Below, piece after piece: positions 21,420 through 33,539 of a DNA stretch of 64,000 nt. The first letter of the stretch is position 1; every line of letters begins with the position of its first letter. The stretch is from positions 139,326,172-139,390,171 of the forward strand of contig CM077115.1 in NCBI GenBank assembly GCA_039619475.1. The letters run 5' to 3'. The stretch comes from Icerya purchasi. Lineage: Eukaryota > Arthropoda > Insecta > Hemiptera > Monophlebidae. Made by a program: the position numbers and the translations under genes. Below the pieces are notes generated by a model. That model was not told where the DNA came from and ran no database searches. It worked only from the letters and a program-made list of their open reading frames with translations.

Positions 21420-23129
21420 CAAGAGTTCAAAGTCAGACCGACTCGAAATGAACCTACGTCATAGATTGGTAGTTTCACTGAACTTCCGCTGGACGCTAAT
21501 GTCGAATTGTGTTTAACTTTATCAATATTAGAAACTATTTAATGTATATCGAATCGTTTTAATTTATATGTGTTGCATTGTTTTGCATTTAGTTCGTTTA
21601 TTTACGATTTAAATTTATTTCCGTATCAAAAATTAGTGTTCCATTTATACTGAAAGTCATCACGAGTTTATACTAAGCAAAAATTTTACTACAAATACTG
21701 AAAACGCTTCATAACTGATAATTTTTACTTTGAATATTATTTAGAGTGACACATTTTATCACAAAACCAAGATCAAAATAAAATTAGTAACGGATTGTGT
21801 TTTTACTCTTTTAAACAATACATCACGGTACTTTAAAGTAATCGTTATGATAAACCCATCTGGTGTTTAAAAATTATTTTCTTGAAACGAAATTTATGAG
21901 ATATTTCTTTATCTTTTGACATTGAATGTTTTTGGAGCGAAGCTCAGTAGAAATTTTGTACCATATTTTTCTACACAATTTTTTCATCAAAAAAGAAGGA
22001 CTATAAAAAATAACAAAATTGCGATGAATTTTATGTAAAAAATTTATTTTAAAACTAGGAAATACGATTTCATCACAATTTTCCTATCTACTGCAAATTA
22101 TATTTTAATTCGAAAACCACCAAATCAATAACAGGTCACACACAGCTTATATAAATTAACTTCGATTTCACTTTAACACTATCGGTTATACCAGCTGTAA
22201 TTTAGAAATCGGAAATCATTTCAAATATAGTAAACGTTAACATTCACAAGGGATACGTTTTGAAATTTGTTTTAGAATGTTCAATAAACTTTTCTGTATG
22301 CTATATAGAAAAAAAAAAAAATGTTTACCCAACATTATAACTTAAGGTTAGTTTTAAAAAAGAAAAAGTAATATTAATTTACCAAGTTTTCTTTTACAAT
22401 ATGGATGAAAAATTGACTAAAAATATGCGCAAGATTAAATTTTAAATAATCCTACTAACCGGGTTGGAAAATATTAAGCTGGCACTTCTTTATGCCGCTG
22501 TTGCAAAAAAAAACTTAAACAACGATTAAATATTTTATATCAATAATAAATAAATTGAAAATTTTAAACAGGTATTTTAGTTTTACTTGTTATATTACAA
22601 TCTGAAAATAAAAAACACTGAAATTCTATCTACATTTCACTAAATGAAGCATGTGCACATATTCAGAATTTGCGTTTATAAATTTTAAAACCGATTGCTT
22701 CTCTTTTTGTTCACAAAAGTGAAGGGCTTACTGTAATAAAGTCAATAGATTATAAAAATTTAACGTAATCGGTATGGGGAAAAATAAACCAGATGTACAA
22801 ACTTCCTATAAGATACACATTTTTGCATATGTTAAAGTGATTTTAATACTTTTATTTTGAAAAAATTACCAGTGTACTTTGTACAACAGAAATTACATTT
22901 TTTTTGAACATTTGGATGGCATTTTTTACTAAAGCATAATAATGCACAAACCGTTTGTGCCAAAAATTTTATTTTTTAAAATCGGGTTAGATTCAGTTAA
23001 GCCTTTACAAATTGCGAAAGTTTATTTCACTTCTTCTTGCAATAGTACATAGCGCTGTGCAGAATTTCAGTGAAACTATCAATCTATGACGTATGTTCAT
23101 TTCGAGTCGGTCTTATTTTGAGACTCTTG
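21420..23129. mobile_element. 1.7 kb non-autonomous DNA element with about 65-bp terminal inverted repeats
   Basis: The left end (CAAGAG, then GACCGACTCGAAATGAAC and ACGTCATAGATTG) and the reverse complement of the right end share about 65 bp with a handful of differences, up to AGTTTCACTGAA. The interior is very AT-rich with no open frame over 60 codons, so no transposase is encoded. The flanks read TATA before and TGTATA after, giving at most a TA-type duplication. Superfamily unknown. Confidence 0.75.
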
Positions 23130-23613
23130 TGTATAAGTATCAGCTGCTTGGATCACCCTGCAGCATGATTGGTTGTGAGCTGCGCCGGAGCAGCCAATAA
23201 AAACCGATTTGGTATTTTGTGATTTCCATCACATTCAGAGTTACTATCCATGTGGTCGGCATGCGCATTGGGCGACATGAGAAAGCGTTCGAGTTGTGTT
23301 AAGAACCTGCGCCAAGATGTTTAGATAGTGAAATGTGACCGCGGCAGCATATAGATGTCGCATTAGAAGAGAATATACATATACCTAGTGGTATAATAAA
23401 ATTATACAAAGCTCTTCGCCTTCGAAAGTTCCTACTTTTCAAAAAAGTTAACTTGGATTTGAATGATGTTGTTCAGTGGTGCCCTTAGTTATTCGTAATT
23501 TCCCCAGCATGCATTTCGATAATTCGAGCTAGTGGCAATTTTATTAGCGGTGGTGCGTTTGGAGTCTTAACTACCATTAATTGCCTATTTCGAAATTTTG
23601 CTATGCACTTTTG
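23130..23613. other. Intron sequence with a GC-richer hairpin
   Basis: Around 23170-23200, ATTGGTTGTGAGCTGC and GAGCAGCCAAT form an imperfect inverted pair containing two opposed CCAAT-type motifs. Nothing else was recognised. Confidence 0.35.
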
Positions 23614-24206
23614 CAGGGGCAGATCCAGTGAGACATTGGGGGGGGGGGGATTATATAATTACGTAATATCTTCTCCAGTAGGCAGTAGATTTTGAGAAAT
23701 GAGATCCCTTTAGAAATTTAAAAATATTTTAAAAATACATAATTATTGCAATTTTTGATTTAAAAGGGTAAAAAATAAAAAAAATTATAAAACTCTAGCT
23801 AAAGTAGTAAAGAATTTAAATAGTAAGAAATATAGTATTTTTATTAGACTTACTTCTTTTTTATTTTTGTTAGTAATCCGATCCGAATTCTCTTTGTTCG
23901 TGAGCAAGTAAAAAAATATACATATTTCTCATTAAATTCTATTTTTAATTAAAATTGCAAAATAAAAATTAAAAATAAATGAGAAAGGAAAAAGACCGAT
24001 GGCAGTGTTGGGTTTAAATCAGAATAAAAACGTAACATTAACAGTTTTACCAGAAAACGGTATTAAATATTAATTATTAAAATCCGTCGGTAACATTTAT
24101 ACAAATCTCTTTTATAGTACAAATTAAGTTTCTCTTTATAACAATTTTTTCCAGAGGCTTTGGTTCTTTGGAGGGTGGGGGTGCCTCCCTCGCGGATCCG
24201 CCACTA
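23614..24206. mobile_element. hAT-type MITE, about 590 bp
   Basis: The left end CAGGGGCAGATCCAG and the reverse of the right end TAGTGGCGGATCC are matching hAT-style terminal inverted repeats. Flanks CACTTTTG (left) and AACTTTTG or ACTTTTGT (right) are consistent with a slightly diverged 8-bp duplication. No coding capacity. The internal region (about 23835-24170) matches the reverse complement of 30190-30610. Confidence 0.7.
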
Positions 24207-25330
24207 ACTTTTGTATCTTGTTTTCTGCTGTAATAGATATAACAATATTTCTTGTACACTGCGAAGACCAGAAATAAGTAATTGTTTGTATAATAAAATT
24301 ATATAATAACTTAAAAACTATAAAGTGAAATGTGACATATACAGAGCGCCTTCGTTTTATAATAAAACAAATTTTAAATGTATTATTTAGAAAAGAATTA
24401 ATAATATCATATTGAGAAATCTATTTAGAAGTGAATACGTCTGCTCGCATAAACAAATTTTTCTAAATTATCGATATCTAAAAATCGTTAGTTCGTTGTA
24501 CTAGCGCTTCTGTGTCGTTTTTCATTTGTCACATGAACAGATTTTTGCTAGCGGTATATTTAGCGAAATATATCTATAAATTAGATTTGTGAACGTAATT
24601 TCGCTATGATAAAATAACGCTAATGTAGGCACAGCTTTACAGCAAAAAATGTACGGTCTATAACTAATGTGACGAAATACCTGGTTCATTAAACTCTTCA
24701 CCTGTTTGATACGCCGATGTTGTATGTACATGTATGCTTCTCAGTACGTCCTTAGTGACTCGCTAGTATCGGAGAAGTACTCGCAGCGCCTGTCGAACAC
24801 AACATATATAAGCAAACAGATCATTAAATCGGAATTCAACCATTATTCGACATTAATGGGCAACCGACACATCTTACACATTAAGCATTTCCCTTTGCAT
24901 TAACTTCTCTGGTATCCACTGGCCAATTATAAAACTGCCTCTTCAGTCAAGTTAATCTCCATTGCGAAATAATTAGTGGCATATTTTTTTCTTTTTCAAA
25001 TTGGTTTATTATTTCTTGTATATGTTTTTTCAATGGAACATTTTAGAACTTTAAGTATAAATTTACCAAAACATTTCAAAAGATTATAAAACGGGCAATA
25101 AATAAGTACGGCAAAATATTACTTGGATAAAAGAGAGGAAAATGGGACTAATTAAAAACTGATTAATAATTAATTAAATCCAGCGGGTGGATGCGATTTA
25201 GCCGCCTAGGGATGTTTTGATCCAAGAATTGCCTCTATGTTCCTGCTCAGAAGACAGGTTCTTAGCAAGTTTTGTTTCTAATTCTGCCGTGCTTGATATC
25301 CAAAGCTGCCATGGCCCCCCGCAGAAAGTA
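24207..25330. other. AT-rich intron sequence without recognised features
   Basis: No coding motif. Open frames near 24522-24903 on both strands look like chance. Confidence 0.35.
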
Positions 25331-25332
25331 GT

Positions 25333-25376
25333 CAGACAACGGACTGGAAAATCAAACTGAATGCAGTAAATCCGTT
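25333..25376 (+). mobile_element. Tiny Jockey-like RT fragment, + strand
   Basis: ACGGACTGGAAAATCAAACT at about 25339-25358, with its neighbours, matches the thumb-coding sequence of the Jockey-like copy at about 10516-10550 (protein TDWKVKLN) with few changes. It lies opposite in orientation to the adjoining antisense Jockey-like relic. Confidence 0.5.
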
Positions 25377-25386
25377 AGAGTTGATT

Positions 25387-26045
25387 TTACCGTCCAACCC
25401 CACGGGTACCATCCCTATGTATATTAATGGACGCCCTGGGGAGATGGTCGGAAGACAGGTCGGCTAGGCAGACTACATCTAAGAAGGTACGAGCAACATT
25501 CAAGGTGATGAAAAAATTAATAATGACAGGTTTTTTTGGAAATGTTAGCCGGCCAATGGGTAGGTTCATTGGGGTGAATAAATTTACAAATTAGATTTAC
25601 TGCTGCTTTAAATAACTTCGTACCCCTGATGATGGTGAGTCAGGAGTTCCAGTACTTGTGTTTGGCGTTGAAATCATCCTTCATGATTCACGGGATGCCT
25701 ATTGAAAAAAAACGAAGTGAAATTAGATTCAGCTATTTTCTCATTTGACAAGCAGACTGTTGTGGATACCCTTTGGAATTTAACGGTGACAGTAGCTGCT
25801 TGAATTGACTCAGTAGCAAAAATATCATTATCATAATGTTCAATGACATTATGAAGTAGTGCTGCAGACCCTCTTTTCGGGTGCTTTCCGCTTGGGTGAT
25901 AGCAGGAGAGTGGATTACATAGTTTCTGACTTTTGAGATGGAAACCCCAAGTGCCATATGAATTTCTGAGATAAGGGCAGGATCAACCGAGTGATTATTG
26001 GGAAAATACTCCAATTCGTTTTTGCGAGCCAACAATCCATTAGCA
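25387..26045 (-). pseudogene. Jockey-like APE endonuclease, broken
   Basis: The 5' end reads LLARKNELEYF and VDPALISEIHMALG, the N-terminal block containing the catalytic glutamate region of APE-type endonucleases. Further on, a frame with IQAATVTV and a segment corresponding to the NHE/GDFN region are degenerate. The end reads CLADLSSDHLPRASINI, containing the invariant SDH motif. Frame shifts lie between these blocks. RT coding sequence does not follow; only the tiny opposite-strand RT fragment at 25333 is present. Confidence 0.7.
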
Positions 26046-26359
26046 TTCTAGCTTAGAATGATAGAATTTCTTAGGTTGCTACTCATTCTCGTGTTGTTTG
26101 CGACGGGGGCTGGGAGTTTCCTTGAGATCGTCCAGGACGGATAAACAAGCATCAATGGGTTGACCGGCCTTGGATGTTTCTTTTTAATTTTCTTTCAGTC
26201 TCAGCAAAATTGCTATAATAGAAGTAACGTTCGATGGAGGAGGGGGGAATTTCGACTCCATGTGAGAGGGGCTAGCAGCCGTACTTGCATAGGGACCACC
26301 AGTAATGTCTATGAACGAAATCGAAGGAGCAGATACAGTGTGCGTTAGTACGAATATAT

Positions 26360-27190
26360 TCAACCGCTGTAAGCAGGCAGAGCAGACAGTTTTTCTTGAT
26401 ATATCGGATAGCCGCGATATACAGTTGCCAAATTTAGCAGGATCGGACTTCGGGCGTTTACAATCCGAAAAAAGGCGCTTCTCGCCGCATTTAACGCATT
26501 TTGAAGGTTTATTGCAGTAGTTAGCCGAGTGTCCAATTTTCTGTCACCTTTTGCATTGCAGAATAGATTGCGTTTTCCTCGGCAGTTCGACAGCAACTAT
26601 AACGGAAGCTTGTAGTTAGTACTTTCGATTGACGGGTTTTTTAATGATAACATTGATGGAAGGGAATCCTAGTGGTGATAGCGTTTGCTTTATCTCATCA
26701 ACACTAGGAGAATAGTACAGGCGACGTAATAACACAGTGAACAGTTTATCTTCTTTCAACCTATAAGTAAGGAAGTCGATCTTACCGAGATGTTTGGTGT
26801 CTTCATCATTGAGGCCATTGGGGGCAGGATTTTCAAGTAGCTTTCGCAAATTTGCGGTACTCGTTGAAACTGGATGGCTGAACTTTCATTTCACCATTTG
26901 AGAGGGCTTTAAATTCAACTGACGAGAGATTATTGGTGGAGAGAAGTTTTTTGAAGACTGATACAGATTTCAGTACCGAAATAAAGAAAGAAGGGGGCTT
27001 TACACTCCGTAGATTTGGATTTAGAATTTTCGCTAGATTACTTGGGAGGGCCTCGGCTGGAGAAATCTGGAGATGCTGAGCCGGGATTCGAGTTGATTAC
27101 TTTCTTGGCTTAGTTCATTAATCACCTCTTAAATCTTTACAATCGTCGTCTGTAGTGATTCGAGAATAGAAGGGGAACTGACCATTTGGA
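26360..27190 (-). pseudogene. Jockey-like ORF1 (gag-like) with PRE_C2HC region and zinc knuckles
   Basis: ORF1 binds element RNA. From about 27190 a decayed N-terminal region leads into LGKIDFLTYRLKEDKLFTV and LLRRLYYSPSVDEIKQ with GFPSINVI, the hydrophobic PRE_C2HC-like region of insect Jockey ORF1 proteins. In a second frame at about 26560-26420 come CKRCQKIGHSANYC and CVKCGEKRLFSDC, two CCHC-type knuckles, followed by a remnant of a third. Frame changes separate the blocks, so it is a pseudogene. The motif order is that expected for the clade. Confidence 0.7.
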
Positions 27191-29140
27191 AACTGCTGGT
27201 ACAGACTATATGTCAGAGCCCGAAAAGGAAAAAGAAAAAAAGAGAAAAGAAAAATGTGATAAAGAAGAGATAGAACCGTCTTATTACTCGAAAAGAGATG
27301 AGATAAGAAACACGAAGACTACACAATGAAATGATAGAGCGCACAAAACAACGACTAAACACGATTGTTCTTAACAGCAAACTAACAAAAAGGTTTATAA
27401 AAAAGGATTAATCACGTTTTCACATATTTTACAAATCATGCCTTCTTGTCACTGAAGGGAGATTCTGAAACACACATCTAAGTAGTATCGCTAGATTTTA
27501 AAATTAAAAAAAGATTCGATGTTTTTTATTTATCGAATGTTTCTCTGTGGAAGTGTGGCGGTACGAACGATATTAATTGAAGTATTAAATAACTTTAGAA
27601 AGTAATAAAAAATATCTAGCGATAATTTCTATCTTTTTTATTTTTACACACTTCACCGCTTAAAATTAACCATTTTGTAAATATTTACTTGGCAAGCGCG
27701 CAAGTAAATTTTAGAAGATGTAAAAATGTAAGAAATTACAAGCTGTTCATAGATTCACTTTATTCTGTTAATTTTTTCAAATCCACGTGTTCAATGGACT
27801 TCCAATTTTAAAGGTAACTTCCGTTCGAAATTTTGATTGATAAATGTCAATCTTCATTTTCCTTGTCAACAGTTTTTGGCTGATTGGTCAATGAAAATTG
27901 TTTTCGATGCAATAAATATAATACACGCACCGAAAAGACCTTTTCGAAACTTGGTTCAGAAAGATCGCAGTTGTAGCCTTTTTTTGTAATGGATAAAGTT
28001 AAACTGCCGATCATCGTTTTAAGGCAAAAGAATAAAAGAAAAAAAGAAAAGGAAAGCAAAACAGAAATTGCGATAATTGGCGTATTTTGCATCCGATCCA
28101 GTAAAAACTGTGTACATTTTTTACTTAAAAAAATATATTGAAATAAATTAATGCCGGGAAAATTTTAATTATTTTATAGCGTGCTAATGAAACAATCGTG
28201 TACTTCGATTATCGAATTAAAAGGAGCAACTCCATAAATAACGACAATAAAATTCACGAACGTTCGAATGAAATGAAAAATAACTTCGAGCCGATAGTAT
28301 TTCGTAATTTAAAACCAGAAGATGGGCTTTTACCATATCCTTTTTTTTTTTGATGGAAGACGGCGCGGACAGTGAATGGTTTGCATCAGTTTTATTGCGG
28401 CCGTTGGTGTAGTTGGCAACTGTAAGGAGCATTATGTAGAATTACAGCGTGTGTTGTGCGATGGAGAAATGAAAGGGGAGACCGATTTAATTGGTTGGAA
28501 TGAAAGGTGAACGAGACACGACATCGACCCTGCTTTGTCTAAAAAGGTTTTTATTGTTCGCCTTTTGAGCTGGCATTTTTTGCCATTCTATTAATCAACA
28601 CAATCTAGTTCCGTGAACAGGAACACTTTCCCACTTTTCCCACTAATTGGACATTTTTAGGCGGTATTTTTGAAATAAGCGCGCAAATACATTTCACAGA
28701 GTGCAGCGCGCAATCAGCATAAACAGAATTGTAAAATTTGCCACCCCCAAATGGCGCCGTTATTTATTTTTTCATTATTTTGTTTTCTAAATTTAAAAAC
28801 AAAATGACGGTGCTAGAACTCAGGAATTTACAACCGGCAGTGCGAAAAAACATTCTTGGAGTTTTTAGAAAAATTATTGTAACCAAAGACAAAATTTCGG
28901 ATCTTTGTTAAAGTAATCAATAATCAAATTCAGCAAGACCGTTGAATTTTTTTTCGATAGTTAAAATCATGCTGACCGTTCATTTTAGCTCCATTGTTTC
29001 GACCCCATCTTCTTGGCGCAATCAATATGGCGCCGGCGGCAGGCAAATTTTATTCAGACTCCTTTACAAACATTTGTGTTCGTAAAAAACACGAGTTACA
29101 AAATTACTTTTTGGATAACTATTAAATGTCCGTTTAGTCT
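27191..29140. other. Intron sequence without recognised features
   Basis: Short open frames on the minus strand (28092-27847, 28432-28217) have no recognisable domain. No repeat homology noticed. Confidence 0.35.
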
Positions 29141-30179
29141 GGGCCGTCTTTAAGCAGGGGCGCACGGGGTTTGGGGCCCAGACCAGCAACATATAAGTGT
29201 GATCCTGAGATTTTGAAAAAACCTTATGGTAAATTTAAAATTTATATTAACTTTTCGATAAATAAACTATATGAACATTTTTACTAAATAATTTCCTCTA
29301 CTTTTTTTCTTATTTAAATACCAGCACCACGGCTTCGCCCGTGTATTAATAAGCGTTTAAATTTGTACTTGAAAATGAATAAAAAAAGTTTTTGTTTTGT
29401 TCTACAATTATGTTTATGTAGTGATTCTTTCTCTCTATTGGGAGAAACATGTTTATCACCATCCAACAAAAAATGGTCTTCACGTTTCACGTTTAATTAA
29501 AGATTTTATCGATTTTTCTATGGCCTGTCTAGAAGTTCCCTTCAAACTAAACAGCACACACAGCCATCATTTTGAAGGGATCCCCGAGTTATTCACATAG
29601 TGATCTCCCATAACTACACATTGAAAAGAACATCTTCTCCACTCATATCTTTCAACCTCGATGTCTCGAACATTTTATCGCAATTAATTTATTACCACAA
29701 CGGCTAACTACGTTAGTTGAGTTGGAATTTCAAATTTGAGCATAAATAACATTCCCCCCGGTAGCAAATATTAAAAATTTTGTTGCAGAATTTTTTATTT
29801 CTCCATTAAAAATCATAATAGAAAACACTACTTTTTCTTTTAACTCTCCGCAATGGGATCAGCAGCTAGGCTAGGAGCGGGACTTACGTGTTTAGATCCG
29901 TGTCACAGGGGTTTGACGATTTGAGTAATGTAAAAAGTGAAGTAATGCAGCGCAATGTATTTACTTACGCCAAAAATTAATAAAATGTGATCTAGAGTTT
30001 ATTATTTATCATAGTAATCGATATATTTAAATTTTTACGTTTAATTAATATTTATTTTCTTTTGCTGGTGAGCCCAAAGAAAAAGGAAAAAAAATTATAT
30101 TTATCATGGTTATCATTTTATTAAAAATTTTATAAAAATTAACTTTTTTTTTTATTCGTCCCGTATGCAATTTTCTATA
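29141..30179. other. AT-rich sequence with GGGGCCC-type ends, possible degenerate DNA element
   Basis: Near 29150-29185 the sequence GCAGGGGCGCACGGGG and nearby GGGGCCC resemble the left end of hAT-type elements. A partly similar GGGCCCC/CGCCCCC stretch occurs near 31050-31078. I could not match the two ends as clear inverted repeats or find a duplication. Confidence 0.25.
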
Positions 30180-30690
30180 CCATTGGTCGCATCTGAACTA
30201 TTTAAAACCGCACCTTCGCCCCCAAAGTACCAAAAGCTCAATAAAAAATTTGTGACATCTGAGTAACTTAATTTATACCATAAAAGGTTTACATAAATGT
30301 TATATATGGATTTAGTTTATTTTATTATACCATTTTAACAAACAGGATGTATTCACCTACATTTAATAATTAATATTTAATACTTTTTTCTCTCGTAAAA
30401 GTATTAATGTTACGTTTCTGTTCTGTTTTATATGCAACTGTTGTCGCTCTTTTGTCTTTTTTATTATTTATTTTTAATTCTTATTTTGTAATTTTAATTA
30501 AAAATAGTTCAATGAGAAATACATAAAATTGTTCGCGGACAAACAATTCGGATCGAATTAATGACAAAAATTTTAAAAAAATTAAACTCTAATAAAAATA
30601 CTATCCTTCTATTCTTTCTAGTAATTTACTGTTCAAACTCTAAACTACCAACCTTTTAGGTACAATTTTATAATTTCGTTTTATTTTTTG
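30180..30690 (-). mobile_element. Diverged relative of the hAT-type MITE, reversed
   Basis: The reverse complement aligns with 23835-24180. Shared blocks include TAGTATTTTTATTAGA, CGATCCGAATT, ATTTCTCATT, TTTTTAATTAAAATT, AAACGTAACATTAA and GTATTAAATATTAATTATTA. Its terminal repeats are too diverged to define ends. Confidence 0.55.
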
Positions 30691-31084
30691 TATGTCTATT
30701 TTGTAAAATATTTATTATTTGCCTATTGATTGTAAAATTGAATAGGATTTTATTTTGCTGTTACACAGTTCTGCGGAAAATTGGTTGATTTTCCACAGAG
30801 CACAATTTGTGAAACGCTTATCGTAGAAAATTTTCATTATATGCCTTTTTCATCATTTGAATTTCCGTTTGACGCCGTCTAACCTGACAAAATTATATAG
30901 CTTAAACACTAAGTCATATTCAAATCAAATCAAATATTTTATTGTCCTCTTTCTTTCCTGTATACCTCCATCACTATAGAAAACAGTTTTTTAATGAAAT
31001 AGAAAATTAGTTAAGTAATTAGGTAGGCTCCTAAGGAGCATTCGCCCAGGGCCCCATAAATTCATGATTCGCCCCCGCACGTTA

Positions 31085-31640
31085 CACTTCACAAATCACG
31101 TTGCACGAATAGCGCATGCGCCAAAATTTTCTAGAGGCAATATTTGGCAATTTAAATAACACTTTTAAAACTTGAAACGTTTTAAAACTTAAAATATACT
31201 TCAGATAAATTAAATGCATCGATGTTCACGTTTTTATTTCGGAAATAATAGGTCAATAATAATATCGCAATGTACTTTACATGCTTGTAAAAGTTACGTA
31301 GAAAATAAGTTACGTTATTATGCTCACTGATTATATTAAAAATAGCTACAGTTAATAAAAAATTATGTGAATTTTGCAAACTAACTATTCATTCGAAAAA
31401 GTGAAATTGTCTATTCGTGGGTTTTGCCTTTCTAGTTCGCATGAATTACGGAGTAAGTTACCTCAAGTAAACGTAAGGTAATATAAGTCTCAGAATGGGT
31501 AAAATGGACTATTTTAATGGGTTTTAACAAATAAAAATAAAAGCGGAAAAGTAAGAAGTTAAATTAAAACTATTAAAAAAGGTTTCCCGAGGCTTTGAGG
31601 CTAACGAACACGTGTTGTGGAGTTTCTGCGGTTCACTGTC
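31085..31640. other. Intron sequence without recognised features
   Basis: No coding motif or repeat match. Confidence 0.3.
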
Positions 31641-31656
31641 TTGCAACTACCCCGAG

Positions 31657-31797
31657 TATAAAAGGCTTTCAGCAAGAACGTTGTAGAACACACGGTGCGT
31701 CGGGTTGCAGCAATCTTATTTTATTTATGAAATAATGAAAGTTTCTCTGTTACGTTCCAAGTTTCTTCTTGTACGTACGCGCACAATTTTTGGATAA
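31657..31797 (+). promoter_or_regulatory. TATA-box-like promoter candidate with a short downstream ORF
   Basis: TATAAAAGG at 31657-31665 is a consensus TATA box in a locally GC-richer stretch. An ATG at 31735 opens a 20-codon frame starting MKVSLLRSKFLLV, which resembles the start of a signal peptide and runs into a GTACGT donor-like sequence at 31771. This is the layout of a short first exon. No second exon was recognised. The donor phase (0) does not fit the receptor exon at 34792, which needs phase 1. Chance remains likely. Confidence 0.25.
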
Positions 31798-32410
31798 TCT
31801 GAATTCCTTAAAGGCCCCTCCCCGCTTTCCATGGCCGCGGATCCCCGATTCTTTAATGTCATCAATAATTTTGTTTGCAAATAATACTACCATTCTCGGC
31901 TATAGATGTATACTTTTATATATTCATGAATATACATATATGAGTGCATCTATATGTGTTGTGTGTTTATATACGTACATGTTCACGAAATATATTTTTT
32001 TGCCTTATTAGATTATTAATTTCTCTTTTTTAACCTACCTCTCATTTTGTCTTTTTAAATTAATTTAAGTTTATCTACTAGGGCCTTAATTAATATCAGC
32101 GAAAGTAATTATTTTTTATTTTCAATAGTGGGACTCGATTATATTCCCCGGATAAATGCACTATTATAAAAACAAAACACACATATTCGCAGACTATTCA
32201 AAATCATAGTGTGGCAAATTATACGTATATGGGAAGGACGATCGCGTTTGGACGCGGGCACATTTGGCCGCGAGCACGATTTGCCGAGCCAAGTTTCGCT
32301 GGCGGCGTTATAACGAACGAGTGTTTGTTTCAAAGTCGAATGAAAATTTTCAATTTTGCTAATGTGTTAAATTTATTTTTATTTGTTTTTTCTTCTTCAT
32401 TTTATTTACT
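31798..32410. other. Intron sequence with a short GC-richer island
   Basis: About 32220-32320 is GC-rich and open on both strands (CGCGGGCACATTTGGCCGCG) but has no recognisable domain. Confidence 0.3.
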
Positions 32411-32600
32411 CCTTTTTTTTGAACCTCTTAGGCTTGTCAACAACGGACCTTCGCCCAAAAACTGAAAGAAAAGAAGTCGGTTATATATTTTAATCCGATC
32501 AGAAATCTTTGATAAAAAGGAACAAATAACAGAAATAATTCTAGTGGGGAAGGAAAAGACAAGACATAAGAAGCATAATAAGGAGTAGGAAGCCTAAGCC

Positions 32601-33290
32601 TCAACAAGTAGGAATACAAAGCAGAACGTTGCACAGAAATAGATGAACACTGGAAGAATACATGATCAGCGTCACAGTGTGGAAAGGAAATTGGGGAAAA
32701 GCGAGAAATTGGTAAAAAGGCAGCAGAGAATGGCAACAACGCAAACGGACAACGAAAACAACATTAGAATGGGGAAGTGAAGGATACAAATGAAACCGTG
32801 AATAGCAGGAAGAGTAGACTGAACAGACAGATGTGAAATGAATAATTATTAGAAAAGGAGGAAGCGTAAATATTCGATACCCCATGATCTGATATCGAAG
32901 CTTTTGCATATATCGATGTAGGAGGTTAGCGGATAGATTTTAAAAAAAAAGGCGAGAAGAAGCAGCAACCCGAGACGAGGAATCAGCCGCTTTATTACCA
33001 AATATGCCCGAGTGACTAGGGTACCCATAGCAAATCAATGTTAATGGGAGAAGATATGGCCCAAAGAGCGTTCAAGGAGTCAGAGATAATTGAAAAACTG
33101 GAGAAAAGATGATTCGAGGAAATGAAAATAATAGAACACGTAGGATAGTCAATAATTCGTTTATGAATATGGAACAGAAATAAGGAAGACGAAAAAATTT
33201 TAAAAAGTTAAAATCTGGAAGGATAAAGGAAGCTCCGACACCACTAGGCCCCTTCGAACCATCCGTGTAAATGGTAACGTGAGAAGGAAA
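32601..33290 (-). pseudogene. LINE RNase H plus zinc-binding tail, broken
   Basis: At 33290-33240 the first RNase H block contains the catalytic aspartate in YTDGSKG. Near 33000-32960 the last block GNKAADSSSR follows. Near 32700-32640 DADHVFFQC represents the zinc-binding tail. The order and spacing match the copy at 16675-17500, so both come from one family. The frame changes at least twice and stops occur between blocks. Confidence 0.7.
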
Positions 33291-33539
33291 TAGGGAGCTG
33301 ATGGTGCTGTAGAATGCCTGTTTCATTACGGTTTAGCGGGAGGTTTTTTAGAAAATGAGAAAAGAATAAATACCTGATTAGGATGACACCAGTGAAGTTA
33401 AAGGAAAAATAGGGGAGATTATTGAAGGAGATATAGTGTAAGGCCAAAATGAACGAAGAGGATGTGAAATAAATGCCAGAATAGGGGTTTTACTAGGAGT
33501 AAAGTGCCAGCTATTATAAATTGAAAGAAAGGATTGAAC

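Larger units (their letters stand above)
25387..27190 (-). mobile_element. Jockey-like LINE relic, 5' half: ORF1 and endonuclease
   Basis: Antisense to the host gene. From its 5' side it has an ORF1 gag-like protein with a PRE_C2HC-type region (26849-26616) and zinc knuckles (26560-26400), then an APE-type endonuclease (26040-25387) ending at its SSDHLP motif. RT and the 3' end are missing. Stops and frameshifts are frequent. Keeping the 5' half and losing the 3' half is unusual for LINEs and implies a later deletion or rearrangement. Confidence 0.75.

Noticed and set aside
29150..31078. Possible hAT element bounded by GGGGCCC-type sequences
   Set aside because: The proposed ends are not convincing inverted repeats and no duplication was found. 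It is kept only as a low-confidence note.
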